DNA of 64,000 nucleotides from Streptococcus ovis DSM 16829 (GTDB lineage Bacteria; Bacillota; Bacilli; Lactobacillales; Streptococcaceae): NCBI RefSeq assembly GCF_000380125.1, contig NZ_KB904579.1, positions 1 to 64,000 of the forward strand, read 5' to 3'. Shown piece by piece: positions 30,155 to 39,184 of this stretch (position 1 is its first letter; each line of letters starts with the position of its first letter). The notes under the pieces were generated by a model. It saw only the letters and a program-made list of their open reading frames with translations, ran no database searches and was not told where the DNA came from. The position numbers and the translations under genes were made by a program.

Positions 30155-30973
30155 TTAGGACTGTTCTTGTGTTAGATATTCTTCTATATACTCTAAGACT
30201 GCATCGTCATTGCAGTGGCCAATCATCTCGTCTGCGGCCTCTTTGACGATTGGTCGTGCATTGGCTGTAGCGAGGGCGTGACCTGCAAAGTCTAGCATTT
30301 CCAAGTCATTCTGATTATCACCAAAGGCAATGACATCTGCTGCTGTCAAGCCAAAGTAGTCACAGAGATAGGACAAGCCCACAGCCTTGTTTCCACCATT
30401 TAAGATAATATCTACAGAATCGAAGCCTGTTGTGACTGATTGGATGTTTGGAAAAGTTGCATTGAGCCAATCATTGGCAGCGTCTAACTCTTCTTCTGAA
30501 AAAGTCACCACTAGTTTGACAATAGCTTCTGTCACCTCGTGAAAATCGTTGACTTTCCTACAATTAGGATAGTAAGCGATAATGCGATTATAATATTCTG
30601 GTAGGACGGTATCTAGCAAGAAGCCTCCATTTTTCCCAGAGAGTAAAATCTGACTCTTGCTTCCAAAAGGACCTTCTTTAATTTTTTGGATAAGGGGCAA
30701 ATAAACCTCTCTTGGAATTGCTGCTTCCTCAAAAATCATCTGATCTCGGTAGGCAACCAAGCTCCCATTTTCAGCTAAAAATGCCATATCCTCTTCAAAA
30801 CCGGCAAAAACAGACTGAAGGCTCAAGAGGGATCGCCCACTAGCAGCGACAAAGAGATAGTCTTTTTCCCGGAACTGTTCTAAAATCCTTTTCAATCTTT
30901 CCTTGTCAAAACGATGATCCCCTCTGAGAAAGGTTCCATCTAGGTCTGTTGCGAAAATTTTCTTTATCGTCAT
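30155..30973 (-). CDS. Cof-type HAD-IIB phosphatase (third of three)
   Basis: The start is the ATG at 30973-30971, placed 1 nt after the smc stop codon; a longer frame would overlap smc by 83 nt. The protein has 272 residues with DLDGTFL at 10-16, AASGRSLLSLQS near 45, and GDNQNDLEMLDFA at the end. It looks like a paralogue of the 29226-30035 gene. Roughly 120 nt separate the two. The cluster of three HAD phosphatases behind smc could be metabolite repair, but that is not shown. Confidence 0.85.
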   Translation of the reverse strand: MTIKKIFATDLDGTFLRGDHRFDKERLKRILEQFREKDYLFVAASGRSLLSLQSVFAGFEEDMAFLAENGSLVAYRDQMIFEEAAIPREVYLPLIQKIKEGPFGSKSQILLSGKNGGFLLDTVLPEYYNRIIAYYPNCRKVNDFHEVTEAIVKLVVTFSEEELDAANDWLNATFPNIQSVTTGFDSVDIILNGGNKAVGLSYLCDYFGLTAADVIAFGDNQNDLEMLDFAGHALATANARPIVKEAADEMIGHCNDDAVLEYIEEYLTQEQS

Positions 30974-30974
30974 C

Positions 30975-33900
30975 TTACATATTCTCCACATCTTTGAGCT
31001 TAACGGAAACAATCTTAGATACACCCGATTCCTGCATAGTGACCCCATAGATGGCATCAGCTGCGGCCATGGTACCCTTACGGTGGGTCACGACGATAAA
31101 CTGACTCGACTTGTCAAATCGGTTTAGATAATCTCCGAAACGCTTGACATTGGCCTCATCCAGAGCCGCCTCGACCTCATCCAAAATGACGAATGGAATG
31201 GTCTTGACACGGATAATGGAGAATAGCAGAGCAAGGGCCGAAAGGGCCTTTTCGCCACCAGACATAAGGTTGAGAGATTGGATTTTCTTACCCGGAGGTT
31301 GGACAGAAATCTCCACGCCTGCCGTCAGCAAGTCTGGACTGGTCAATATCAAATCTGCAGAACCTCCGCCAAACATCTGCTTAAAGGTCAACTGGAAGGA
31401 CTCTCGAATAGCTTCAAAAGTCATCTTGAAGCGTTCTTTCACCTCATCGTCCATCTCATGAATGGTCTCTAGCAACAAATCACGCGCAGAGAGGACATCA
31501 TCTCGCTGACTATTCAGGAATTGCAGGCGCTCAGATACCTCTTCATACTGCTGAATGGCATCCAGATTGACAGGACCGAGGGCTCGAATAGAGCGCTCTA
31601 GTTCTTTCAAAGCTTGCTCTGCTTCTTTCAGATTCTCTACTACTTGAGCCGTTTCCTTGGCTGCTTCAAAACTCATTTTGAAGTTTTCCACCAGATTCGA
31701 GAGAAGAACTTGCAGACGTTGCGTTGCCTGCTCACAGTCCGCCTCTAACTTAGCTTGACGGCGAATCAAGTCATCATTTTTCAGACGAGCCTGCTCCAGA
31801 CGACTTTCCAAGTCCTCAAAGCGGCCTTCTATATCTTCCAACTCAAATTTGAGGCGAATCAATTCTTGGTCAGTGCCTGTCTTCTTCGTCGTTGCAGCTG
31901 ACAATTGCTCATCCAACACTTCTAGACTGGTATCATCTAGAGCAACGATTTTCTCCTGAATGATTTCTTGTAAGAGATTGATTTCTTTTTCAATCGTGGC
32001 AATATCCCCAGTCAAACGCTCAATCGTGCTTTCTTCAAAACGCAATTCACTGCTGATGGAAGTTTCTTCTAGTTTCATGCTTGACTGGCTTGTTTGCAGA
32101 CTTTGGAGACGTTCTTGAATAGCATTTCGATTCACTTTGAGTTCTTCGATTTGCTCATTTATGTCCAGTTTTTTCTGGTCAAAAGTCTGTAAATCAGCCT
32201 GCAACTGACGAATGTGTTCTTGCAGATTTTGCAACTGCTCTGCATGATTTGCCGTCTGTTGCAAATCATATAACTGGTTCAAATCGGCCAAGCGCTCCGC
32301 TAATTGCTCGGTCTGCAAACGAATCTTCTGCTCCGCCAAGCGGGCTGCCTCACCATTGGTTTTGATATCTTCTATTGCCTGTTGTAGGTTCTCTCGTTCT
32401 TCCTTGAGACTGGCAACAGTCTTTTCTTGGCTGACCAACTCCTGATTCAACTGAGCGATTTCTTCTAACAAGGCGTCCAGTTCAGGCTTGATGAACATGG
32501 TGTTATTATTTCGGTTCGCACCACCAGCAAAGGAGCCACCTGGGCGAATTTCTGAACCGTCTAATGTCACGATGCGCACCTGAAAACGCGTGCGACGCGC
32601 AGCCTGATTGGCATTGTCCAAGGTATCAAAGATAGCTGTCGCTCCCAAAAGGTTTTGGAAAATCGGAGCAAGGTGTTCTTCGTAGGAAACCAGTTGCTCT
32701 GCAGTCCCCAAGAAACCTGCACTGGTTTCCAGTTGACTTTGGTGTTGTGGGGCAATTTGACGTGGTTTTATAGTCGTCAATGGCAAGAAGGTTGCCCTAC
32801 CTTGCCTCGTTCTTTTCAGAAAGGCGATGGCTGCCTTAGCATGGCTTTCTTCTTCTACGATAACGTTCTGACTAGCCGCTCCAAGTGCAATTTCCATGGC
32901 TGTTTGATACTGGGCGTCAAAAGTTAGATGTTCACTGACAGCGCCGATAACGCCTCCGATTTGTTTGGCTTCTTGTAATACTGCCTTGACACCTGCGTAG
33001 AAGTTGGAATGGTTTTTCAAGATGGATTCCAAACTTTCCTGACGAGCCTGCTTGTTCTTCAGTTGGTCCATGAGCTCAAAGAGTTTACTTTGCTCCTTAC
33101 GGTAGACTTCTTCTGCTTTTGATAGATGCTGGCTTTCTTCCTGATAGGTAGCAAGGAGTCCACGAAGACTTTCCTCAGCCGTCGTCAATTTTAGGTGACT
33201 TTCTGCCAATTCTGCTTCAACTGTCTTCTTATCAGTTTCCATTTTTTCCAATTCTTCTGCCTTACTAGCAGCCAATTGGCGTTGATTGGTCAGGTCTTGC
33301 TCTAATTTAGCTAGTTGATTAGAGGTTTCAGCCTCTGTCTGAAGCAAACGGACATAACTTTCACGTAAGTGCTCAATGACCTGATCAGGATCTTCAGAGA
33401 AATGGGCAATTTCTTCTTCCACTTCTTTTAATTGAGGAAGGACAGCTCCCAAACGTTCTTCTAACTTCCTCTTCTTTTCCTGGCTATCCTGTAAATGGGC
33501 TTGCGCTTCTGCCAGTTTTTCTTCTTGTGCTGTCAGACGGTCTTGTGCTTCCAATTTACTTGATTCATTCTGGCTAGACTCCAATTCATGGACAGCCTTT
33601 TTCCGCTCCAAATCACTGATAAGACGAGTAACATCTAGTAGGACAGCTTGCTCTCGTTCCAATTTGTCAGACAGATCATGACGTTCTTTTTTGAGGGCTT
33701 GATTTTCCAACTCTAACTGATCACGTTGAGCATAGTAAGAAGACAGTTCAGCCTTAACTTGGGCCAATTCTTCTTCCTTGACCGTTAGTTTTTCCCGTCC
33801 TTCTTGAATTTGAGCGACCAATACATCTAAATAGACTTGCTGGCGTTTCTCATCTAATTCTAAAAAACGCTTCGCCGTACTGGCTTGCTTTTCAAGAGGT

Positions 33901-34508
33901 TTGACTTGATTGTCCAACTCATAGATGATGTCTTCTAGACGATCCAAATTGTCCTGTGTCTGTGACAGTTTGGTTTCAGTTTCTTTCTTACGGGTCTTGT
34001 ATTTTAAGACACCAGCCGCTTCTTCAAAAATCGCCCTGCGCTCTTCAGGCTTGGAATTAAAAATCGCTTCAACCCGTCCTTGGGAGATAATAGAGAAGGA
34101 ATCCCGTCCTAGACCCGTATCCATGAACAAGTCATGTACATCCCGTAAACGAACCTTTTTCCCATCAATTAGGTACTCACTATCACCCGTCCGATAAATC
34201 TGGCGTTCGACCTTGATTTCCTTTGCCTTATCCGCAATAAAACCATTGCTATTATCCAAGGTGACAATTACTGAAGCAAAATTCAAGGGCTTGCGATTTT
34301 CCGTACCTGCAAAGATGACATCAGGCATCTTACCTCCACGTAGGCTCTTGGCTGAAGATTCTCCCAGTGCCCAGCGCAAACTCTCTGTAATATTTGATTT
34401 TCCAGATCCGTTTGGCCCGACAACCGCCGTTACCCCTTGATCGAAAACCACTTTTGTTTTATCCGCAAAGGATTTGAATCCCTGCATTTCAATCGATTTT
34501 AGATACAT
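30975..34508 (-). CDS. smc: Chromosome partition protein Smc
   Basis: A 1177-residue SMC ATPase. Walker A GPNGSGKSN at 31-39, two long coiled coils (about 165-500 and 680-1010), the hinge domain (about 505-675, including GVIGAVSEHL and a glycine-rich stretch), the signature SGGEK at 1083-1087, and Walker B (FVILDEVEAALD) near 1106-1117. With ScpA and ScpB it compacts and separates sister chromosomes. It is 1 nt from the rnc stop, and its ATG has GAGGATAGT upstream. Length is typical of streptococci. Confidence 0.97.
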   Translation of the reverse strand: MYLKSIEMQGFKSFADKTKVVFDQGVTAVVGPNGSGKSNITESLRWALGESSAKSLRGGKMPDVIFAGTENRKPLNFASVIVTLDNSNGFIADKAKEIKVERQIYRTGDSEYLIDGKKVRLRDVHDLFMDTGLGRDSFSIISQGRVEAIFNSKPEERRAIFEEAAGVLKYKTRKKETETKLSQTQDNLDRLEDIIYELDNQVKPLEKQASTAKRFLELDEKRQQVYLDVLVAQIQEGREKLTVKEEELAQVKAELSSYYAQRDQLELENQALKKERHDLSDKLEREQAVLLDVTRLISDLERKKAVHELESSQNESSKLEAQDRLTAQEEKLAEAQAHLQDSQEKKRKLEERLGAVLPQLKEVEEEIAHFSEDPDQVIEHLRESYVRLLQTEAETSNQLAKLEQDLTNQRQLAASKAEELEKMETDKKTVEAELAESHLKLTTAEESLRGLLATYQEESQHLSKAEEVYRKEQSKLFELMDQLKNKQARQESLESILKNHSNFYAGVKAVLQEAKQIGGVIGAVSEHLTFDAQYQTAMEIALGAASQNVIVEEESHAKAAIAFLKRTRQGRATFLPLTTIKPRQIAPQHQSQLETSAGFLGTAEQLVSYEEHLAPIFQNLLGATAIFDTLDNANQAARRTRFQVRIVTLDGSEIRPGGSFAGGANRNNNTMFIKPELDALLEEIAQLNQELVSQEKTVASLKEERENLQQAIEDIKTNGEAARLAEQKIRLQTEQLAERLADLNQLYDLQQTANHAEQLQNLQEHIRQLQADLQTFDQKKLDINEQIEELKVNRNAIQERLQSLQTSQSSMKLEETSISSELRFEESTIERLTGDIATIEKEINLLQEIIQEKIVALDDTSLEVLDEQLSAATTKKTGTDQELIRLKFELEDIEGRFEDLESRLEQARLKNDDLIRRQAKLEADCEQATQRLQVLLSNLVENFKMSFEAAKETAQVVENLKEAEQALKELERSIRALGPVNLDAIQQYEEVSERLQFLNSQRDDVLSARDLLLETIHEMDDEVKERFKMTFEAIRESFQLTFKQMFGGGSADLILTSPDLLTAGVEISVQPPGKKIQSLNLMSGGEKALSALALLFSIIRVKTIPFVILDEVEAALDEANVKRFGDYLNRFDKSSQFIVVTHRKGTMAAADAIYGVTMQESGVSKIVSVKLKDVENM

Positions 34509-34509
34509 A

Positions 34510-35196
34510 CTATCCTCTAGTCTCTACTGCATTCTGAGCAGCAGCCTGTTCTGCTAATTTCTTTGAACGCCCTGTTCCACGCCCGATGACTTCTTGATTA
34601 ACCAACACTTCCACTGTAAATAATTTGTCATGAGCTGGCCCTACTTCCTCTACTACTTGATAGGAAATATCAACCTCACCATGCACCTGCAATTTTTCTT
34701 GCAAGCTGGTCTTATAGTCTGTTACACGTTCATAATTTCCCTTTTCTAATTGAGGAATCATCACTTGATAGAGGAATGTTTCAACGGTTTCCTCTCCTTT
34801 ATCCAGTAGCAACGCACCTAAAAAGGCTTCGAAAGCATCCCCTAAAATGGTATCACGATTTCGTCCACCAGATTTTTCTTCCCCTTTCCCTAAAAGCAAA
34901 TACTGATCAAAGCCACAGGCTCTCGAAAAGCCTGCTAAACTTTCTTCACGTACAAAGCTTGATCGCATTTTTGACATTTCGCCTTCAGGTGAATGCGGAT
35001 AGGTTTTATACAAATATTTTGAAATAATGAGTTGCAGAACAGCGTCTCCTAAAAATTCCAAGCGTTCGTTGTGTGAAATTTTTAGAAGGCGGTGCTCATT
35101 TGCATAAGATGTGTGGGTAAAAGCCGTTCTTAATAACTCCTCATCTGAAAAGTCTATACCGAATGCTGACCGCAATGTTTCTTGCAATTTATCCAT
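34510..35196 (-). CDS. rnc: Ribonuclease III
   Basis: The start is the ATG at 35196-35194, with AAAGGAG upstream. The 228-residue enzyme has the RNase III signature NERLEFLGD at 43-51 with the metal-binding carboxylates, and [14 protein letters not shown] near 120. The double-stranded RNA-binding domain lies in the last 70 residues ([28 protein letters not shown]). It processes rRNA precursors and other duplex RNA. It heads the rnc-smc-HAD-ftsY transcript and diverges from mnmE. Confidence 0.96.
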   Translation of the reverse strand: MDKLQETLRSAFGIDFSDEELLRTAFTHTSYANEHRLLKISHNERLEFLGDAVLQLIISKYLYKTYPHSPEGEMSKMRSSFVREESLAGFSRACGFDQYLLLGKGEEKSGGRNRDTILGDAFEAFLGALLLDKGEETVETFLYQVMIPQLEKGNYERVTDYKTSLQEKLQVHGEVDISYQVVEEVGPAHDKLFTVEVLVNQEVIGRGTGRSKKLAEQAAAQNAVETRG

Positions 35197-35223
35197 GACG
35201 TCTCCTTTCAGTCTGTCCTTATT

Positions 35224-35232
35224 ATTATACCA
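35224..35232 (-). promoter_or_regulatory. Extended -10 promoter of rnc
   Basis: TGGTATAAT on the minus strand (hexamer 35229-35224), about 28 nt before the rnc ATG. Confidence 0.6.
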
Positions 35233-35306
35233 TAATTTGACACTAAACATAGAATTCCCATGTTTATTTCATCAGATACCTCCATTCTGCTTATCCAACC
35301 AAAACA

Positions 35307-35315
35307 TGGTATAAT
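35307..35315 (+). promoter_or_regulatory. Extended -10 promoter of mnmE
   Basis: TGGTATAAT, hexamer at 35310-35315, about 41 nt before the mnmE ATG. A five-codon frame (35328-35345, ATG to TAA) lies in the leader, which may be chance. Confidence 0.6.
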
Positions 35316-35356
35316 GGACAGGATAAGATGAAAGAATTTAAATAAAGAAGGTCATT

Positions 35357-36730
35357 ATGATTACTAAAGAATTTGATACCATTACAGCCATCGCTACTCC
35401 TCTTGGCGAAGGGGCTATCGGCATTGTCCGCCTATCAGGTAGTGAGGCTATTGCCATTGCTCAAAAAATCTTTCGTGGTAAGGATTTGTCGACTGCTACA
35501 AGCCACACTATCAACTATGGTCATATCATTGATCCAGACAAAAACGAAATCTTGGACGAAGTGATGGTGTCTATTATGCGTGCGCCCAAAACCTTTACCA
35601 GAGAAGATGTCATCGAAATTAATACTCACGGTGGTATTGCTGTGACGAATGAAATCCTGCAACTCCTCCTTCGCCAAGGCGCACGAATGGCAGAGCCTGG
35701 CGAATTTACCAAGCGTGCCTTTTTAAATGGTCGTGTGGATTTAACCCAGGCTGAAGCCGTCATGGACATCATCCGTGCCAAAACTAATAAGGCCATGAAT
35801 ATCGCTGTCAAACAATTAGACGGTTCTCTCAAGCACCTGATTGACAATACTCGTCAGGAAATCTTAAATACATTGGCACAAGTCGAGGTCAATATCGATT
35901 ACCCTGAGTACGATGATGTAGAAGAAATGACGACTGCCCTCATGCGGGAAAAAACACAGGAATTTCAAGAACTCTTGGAACGCTTGCTCCGTACCGCTCG
36001 ACGTGGCAAAATCTTACGCGAAGGTCTCTCCACTGCCATCATTGGTCGTCCGAATGTTGGAAAATCCAGCCTCCTCAACAATCTCCTCCGCGAGGAAAAA
36101 GCCATTGTAACGGATATCGCAGGAACCACGCGCGATGTTATCGAAGAATATGTCAATATCAAGGGTGTTCCTCTCAAGCTAATTGATACTGCTGGTATTC
36201 GTGAAACGGATGATGTCGTTGAAAAAATTGGTGTTGAACGCTCACGCAAAGCCCTTTCAGAAGCTGATTTAGTTCTCCTTGTCCTCAATGCCTCAGAGCC
36301 ACTGACAGAGCAAGACCGCTCCCTTATCGCGTTGTCAGATATGACCAATCGCATTGTCCTACTCAATAAAACAGATTTACCAGAAGCCATTGAGGGAGAG
36401 GAACTCCCAAGTGATGTCATCCGTATCTCTGTTCTTGAAAATCAAAATATTGACCAGATTGAAGAGCGGATTAACCAACTCTTCTTTGACAATGCAGGCA
36501 TTATTGAACAGGATGCTACCTATCTTTCTAATTCCCGTCATATCTCCCTTATTGAACAGGCCTTACAATCCCTACAAGCCGTCAATGAAGGACTAGAATT
36601 TGGGATGCCTGTTGACCTTCTTCAAGTCGACATGACCCGCTGCTGGCAAATCCTTGGCGAAATCACAGGTGATGCAGCCCCTGACGAACTCATCACTCAA
36701 CTCTTTAGCCAGTTCTGTTTAGGGAAGTAA
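35357..36730 (+). CDS. mnmE: tRNA modification GTPase MnmE (intact copy)
   Basis: A 457-residue GTPase that, with MnmG, adds the carboxymethylaminomethyl group to wobble uridine 34 of certain tRNAs. The TrmE N-terminal domain (1-118) includes [12 protein letters not shown] and NTHGGIAVT. The G domain has G1 GRPNVGKS (230-237), GTTRD near 256-260, DTAG (277-280) and NKTD. The C-terminal FCLGK box ends in the catalytic Cys454. AAGAAGG precedes the ATG. A second, broken copy is at 56672-58028. Confidence 0.95.
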   Translation: MITKEFDTITAIATPLGEGAIGIVRLSGSEAIAIAQKIFRGKDLSTATSHTINYGHIIDPDKNEILDEVMVSIMRAPKTFTREDVIEINTHGGIAVTNEILQLLLRQGARMAEPGEFTKRAFLNGRVDLTQAEAVMDIIRAKTNKAMNIAVKQLDGSLKHLIDNTRQEILNTLAQVEVNIDYPEYDDVEEMTTALMREKTQEFQELLERLLRTARRGKILREGLSTAIIGRPNVGKSSLLNNLLREEKAIVTDIAGTTRDVIEEYVNIKGVPLKLIDTAGIRETDDVVEKIGVERSRKALSEADLVLLVLNASEPLTEQDRSLIALSDMTNRIVLLNKTDLPEAIEGEELPSDVIRISVLENQNIDQIEERINQLFFDNAGIIEQDATYLSNSRHISLIEQALQSLQAVNEGLEFGMPVDLLQVDMTRCWQILGEITGDAAPDELITQLFSQFCLGK

Positions 36731-36927
36731 AAAGGTCTGGGGGAGTTTGACAGTCTAGGAATAGACTCTCAAAGCCACTTGCCTAAAAATAAAAAAACGA
36801 GGTGGTCCGGGACCTAGCTTCTGGAAATCTAAATGAGCTAGTCAGTCTGGGAGCAACAACTAATAGCAACAAAACCATTCTGATACTAAAACAATTCAGA
36901 GGATTAGCCAACTTAGCCTCTAAAAAT

Positions 36928-36966
36928 AAAAACGTACAATTTTTTCGTTGTACGTTTTTATTTTTT
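36928..36966. terminator. Bidirectional terminator between mnmE and the glycosylase gene
   Basis: ACGTACAA and TTGTACGT form the stem around an A/T-rich loop, with T-runs on both strands. It can end the mnmE transcript on the plus strand and the 37542-36958 transcript on the minus strand. Confidence 0.8.
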
Positions 36967-37542
36967 TATTATCCCTGCCACAATTTGTTTCAATTCTGGC
37001 AACACCTTTTCTTTGAACCAAGGATTTTTCTTTTGCCAGATATTATTGCGTGGCGAGGGGTGTACGAGGGGAAAATAGCGGGGTAGGTAATCTTGGAAGT
37101 TCCTTACTGTCTCGGTGAGTGTGGTTGATTTTGGTTGGTTCAGATAATATTGCTGCGCATATTTGCCAATGAGAATGGCCAGTTCGACATCAGGCATGAG
37201 GTCAAAAATCTGCGCATGCCATTTCTCAGCAAAATCTTTCCTTGGTGGCAAATCGCCCGACTTACCAGCACCAGGAAAATAGAAATCCATTGGAACGACC
37301 GCAAAGAGTCCTGATTCGTAAAACATTTCCTCATCTACACCTAGCCAATCACGCAAATTATCTCCTGATGGATCTTTGAAATACAAGCCTGTCGCCTCTG
37401 CACGGCTCCCCGGAGCCTGCCCAATCAAAACAATACGAGCTGTTTCAGGAGCTTCAAAAAGAGGGAAAATCCCTCGCTTTGTAAACTCTTGATTTTCAGG
37501 ATCCGTAATGATAGCTTGACGAATAGATTCTATTGTCTTCAT
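36958..37542 (-). CDS. Uracil-DNA glycosylase superfamily protein
   Basis: A 194-residue protein of the uracil-DNA glycosylase fold. GQAPGSRA at 41-48 replaces the classical water-activating motif and HPSPRNN at 161-167 is the C-terminal DNA-minor-groove motif. It lacks the CxxC-type iron-sulphur cysteines of family 4, so it is closer to the single-domain family members of streptococci. Excision of uracil or damaged bases from DNA is inferred. AAAGGAGAG precedes its ATG. It is monocistronic or the first of a pair with pepV, which has its own terminator. Confidence 0.82.
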   Translation of the reverse strand: MKTIESIRQAIITDPENQEFTKRGIFPLFEAPETARIVLIGQAPGSRAEATGLYFKDPSGDNLRDWLGVDEEMFYESGLFAVVPMDFYFPGAGKSGDLPPRKDFAEKWHAQIFDLMPDVELAILIGKYAQQYYLNQPKSTTLTETVRNFQDYLPRYFPLVHPSPRNNIWQKKNPWFKEKVLPELKQIVAGIIKK

Positions 37543-37560
37543 TTTTCTCTCCTTTAATAG

Positions 37561-37586
37561 AGAAAAAAGGCCATGATGACCTTTTA
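37561..37586 (-). terminator. Terminator of pepV
   Basis: On the minus strand AAAGGTCAT pairs with ATGGCCTTT (one G-T pair) around a tiny loop, followed by TTTTTT. Confidence 0.6.
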
Positions 37587-37595
37587 TCTTTAATA

Positions 37596-38999
37596 CTACT
37601 TAATTAGCTCATAAATCGCTTCGGCATAGATGGCTGCTGAGCGGTAAATGTTTGTCAATGGCATGTATTCGTTAGCTTGGTGCATGGTGTTTTCGTCCCC
37701 TGGGAATTCCGCACCGAAAGCTACACCACGTTTCAAGAGACGTCCAAATGTCCCGCCACCGATGACTTGTTCGTAACCTTCTAAGCCTGTTTGTTTTTCA
37801 TAAACAGAAAGGAGGGTTTGAACGAGTTCATCTTCCATTGGAACATAGTGTGGTGTGTGTTCGTGTTCAGAAAGGCTGACAGATGCCACCCCTTCAATTT
37901 CTTCCAATTTTGCCTTGATGGTTTCTTTATCTGTTCCTTTTGGATAACGGAAGTTGAGGGCAATTGTATTGTCTTCGCTAGACTTATTAAATGAGAAGAC
38001 ACCTGCATTCATGCTAAGGGCACCCATTTTGTCATCTGTATGGGCTACGCCAAGTTTTTCCCCAGCAAAGTCTTCGTGAAGGATTTCTCCAGCTACTTCA
38101 AGATAAGCTTTTGCGCCACCTTCAAAGTCATACACACTCAAGAAACGTGCCAAGTGAGTTGCACCATTGACACCTGCTTCTGGTGTTGACCCATGAGCTG
38201 ATTTTCCGTAAATAGTTACAGACAATCGACCATCTGCTTCAATGACTTCACCACGTAAACCTTCTGCTTCAACGTAGGCAGCAAGAGCAGTTTCAACATC
38301 ATCTTTAGCTAATCCTGAGACAACTGCTGTGGCTGATTCTGGAACCATGTTTTCACGCAAGCCACCTGCAAAGCTTTCAAGCACAGCCTCACCAGCATTT
38401 GCACCTGTGAAATGAAGATACTCTGTAATATTTCCTTTTTCACCATTGATGATTGGGAATTCGGCGTCTGGCGAAAATCCGAAGTCTGGGTCTTTCAAAC
38501 CATTGTGGGCAAAGTAGTAATCCATGTCGCCCCATCCAGATTCCTCATCTGTACCGACAACAAAGCGCACTTTTTTAGACGTTGGCAAACCAAGTTCTTT
38601 GATGATTTTCAAACCGTAGTAACAAGCCATAGTTGGACCTTTGTCATCAGATGACCCACGCGCATAGAGCTTGCCATCTTTGATCACTGGTTTATAAGGG
38701 TCAGTATCCCAACCACTACCTGCTGGCACTACGTCAAGGTGACCAAAGATACCGAGAACTTCTTCGCCCTCCCCAAATTCAAAATCACCAGCGTAGTTGT
38801 CAATGTTACGTGTCTTGTAACCATCACGCTCAGCAATTTCCAAGAATTTTTCCAAGGCCTTAACAGGACCAGGGCCAAATGGATGCTCAGCGTCAACTTT
38901 ACTATCATCACGTTCTGAATTGATTTCCAATAATGAAATCAAATCTGCCATTAAATCGTCTTTACGTTTTTCAACTTCAGCTTTAAAATCAATTGTCAT
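37596..38999 (-). CDS. pepV: Dipeptidase PepV
   Basis: A 467-residue M20-family dinuclear zinc peptidase. Metal ligands are visible in GHLDVVPAGSGW (His87, Asp89), SSDDKGPTM near 117-124, and TDEESGWGD near 155. A lid domain of about 180 residues lies between 185 and 375. PepV cleaves dipeptides and some beta-Ala dipeptides in the cytoplasm, a standard enzyme of lactic streptococci for peptide nutrition. AAAGGAGACGG is its ribosome site. Complete. Confidence 0.95.
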   Translation of the reverse strand: MTIDFKAEVEKRKDDLMADLISLLEINSERDDSKVDAEHPFGPGPVKALEKFLEIAERDGYKTRNIDNYAGDFEFGEGEEVLGIFGHLDVVPAGSGWDTDPYKPVIKDGKLYARGSSDDKGPTMACYYGLKIIKELGLPTSKKVRFVVGTDEESGWGDMDYYFAHNGLKDPDFGFSPDAEFPIINGEKGNITEYLHFTGANAGEAVLESFAGGLRENMVPESATAVVSGLAKDDVETALAAYVEAEGLRGEVIEADGRLSVTIYGKSAHGSTPEAGVNGATHLARFLSVYDFEGGAKAYLEVAGEILHEDFAGEKLGVAHTDDKMGALSMNAGVFSFNKSSEDNTIALNFRYPKGTDKETIKAKLEEIEGVASVSLSEHEHTPHYVPMEDELVQTLLSVYEKQTGLEGYEQVIGGGTFGRLLKRGVAFGAEFPGDENTMHQANEYMPLTNIYRSAAIYAEAIYELIK

Positions 39000-39091
39000 A
39001 ACCGTCTCCTTTGTTTCTAGTATAAACTTCCTTTATTGTATCATAAAGAATGACATTTTTCAGAAAATAATGTATATTTCTTTATTAAATA

Positions 39092-39131
39092 AAAAAAGAA
39101 AAGCTCACATTGTAGCTCTTCTTTCTCATCT
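39092..39131 (-). terminator. Terminator of the protease pseudogene
   Basis: AAAGAAGAGCT and AGCTTTTCTTT form a stem on the minus strand with a T-run, about 55 nt beyond the last stop codon of the broken protease. Confidence 0.6.
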
Positions 39132-39184
39132 ACTGTCTATCCAGTCAGACAGATAAATAATTGATCATTCAAAATAGTGTGCGT

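Noticed and set aside
35328-35345. A five-codon leader frame upstream of mnmE
   Set aside because: Too short and without any visible regulatory pairing to call a leader peptide; chance is likely.
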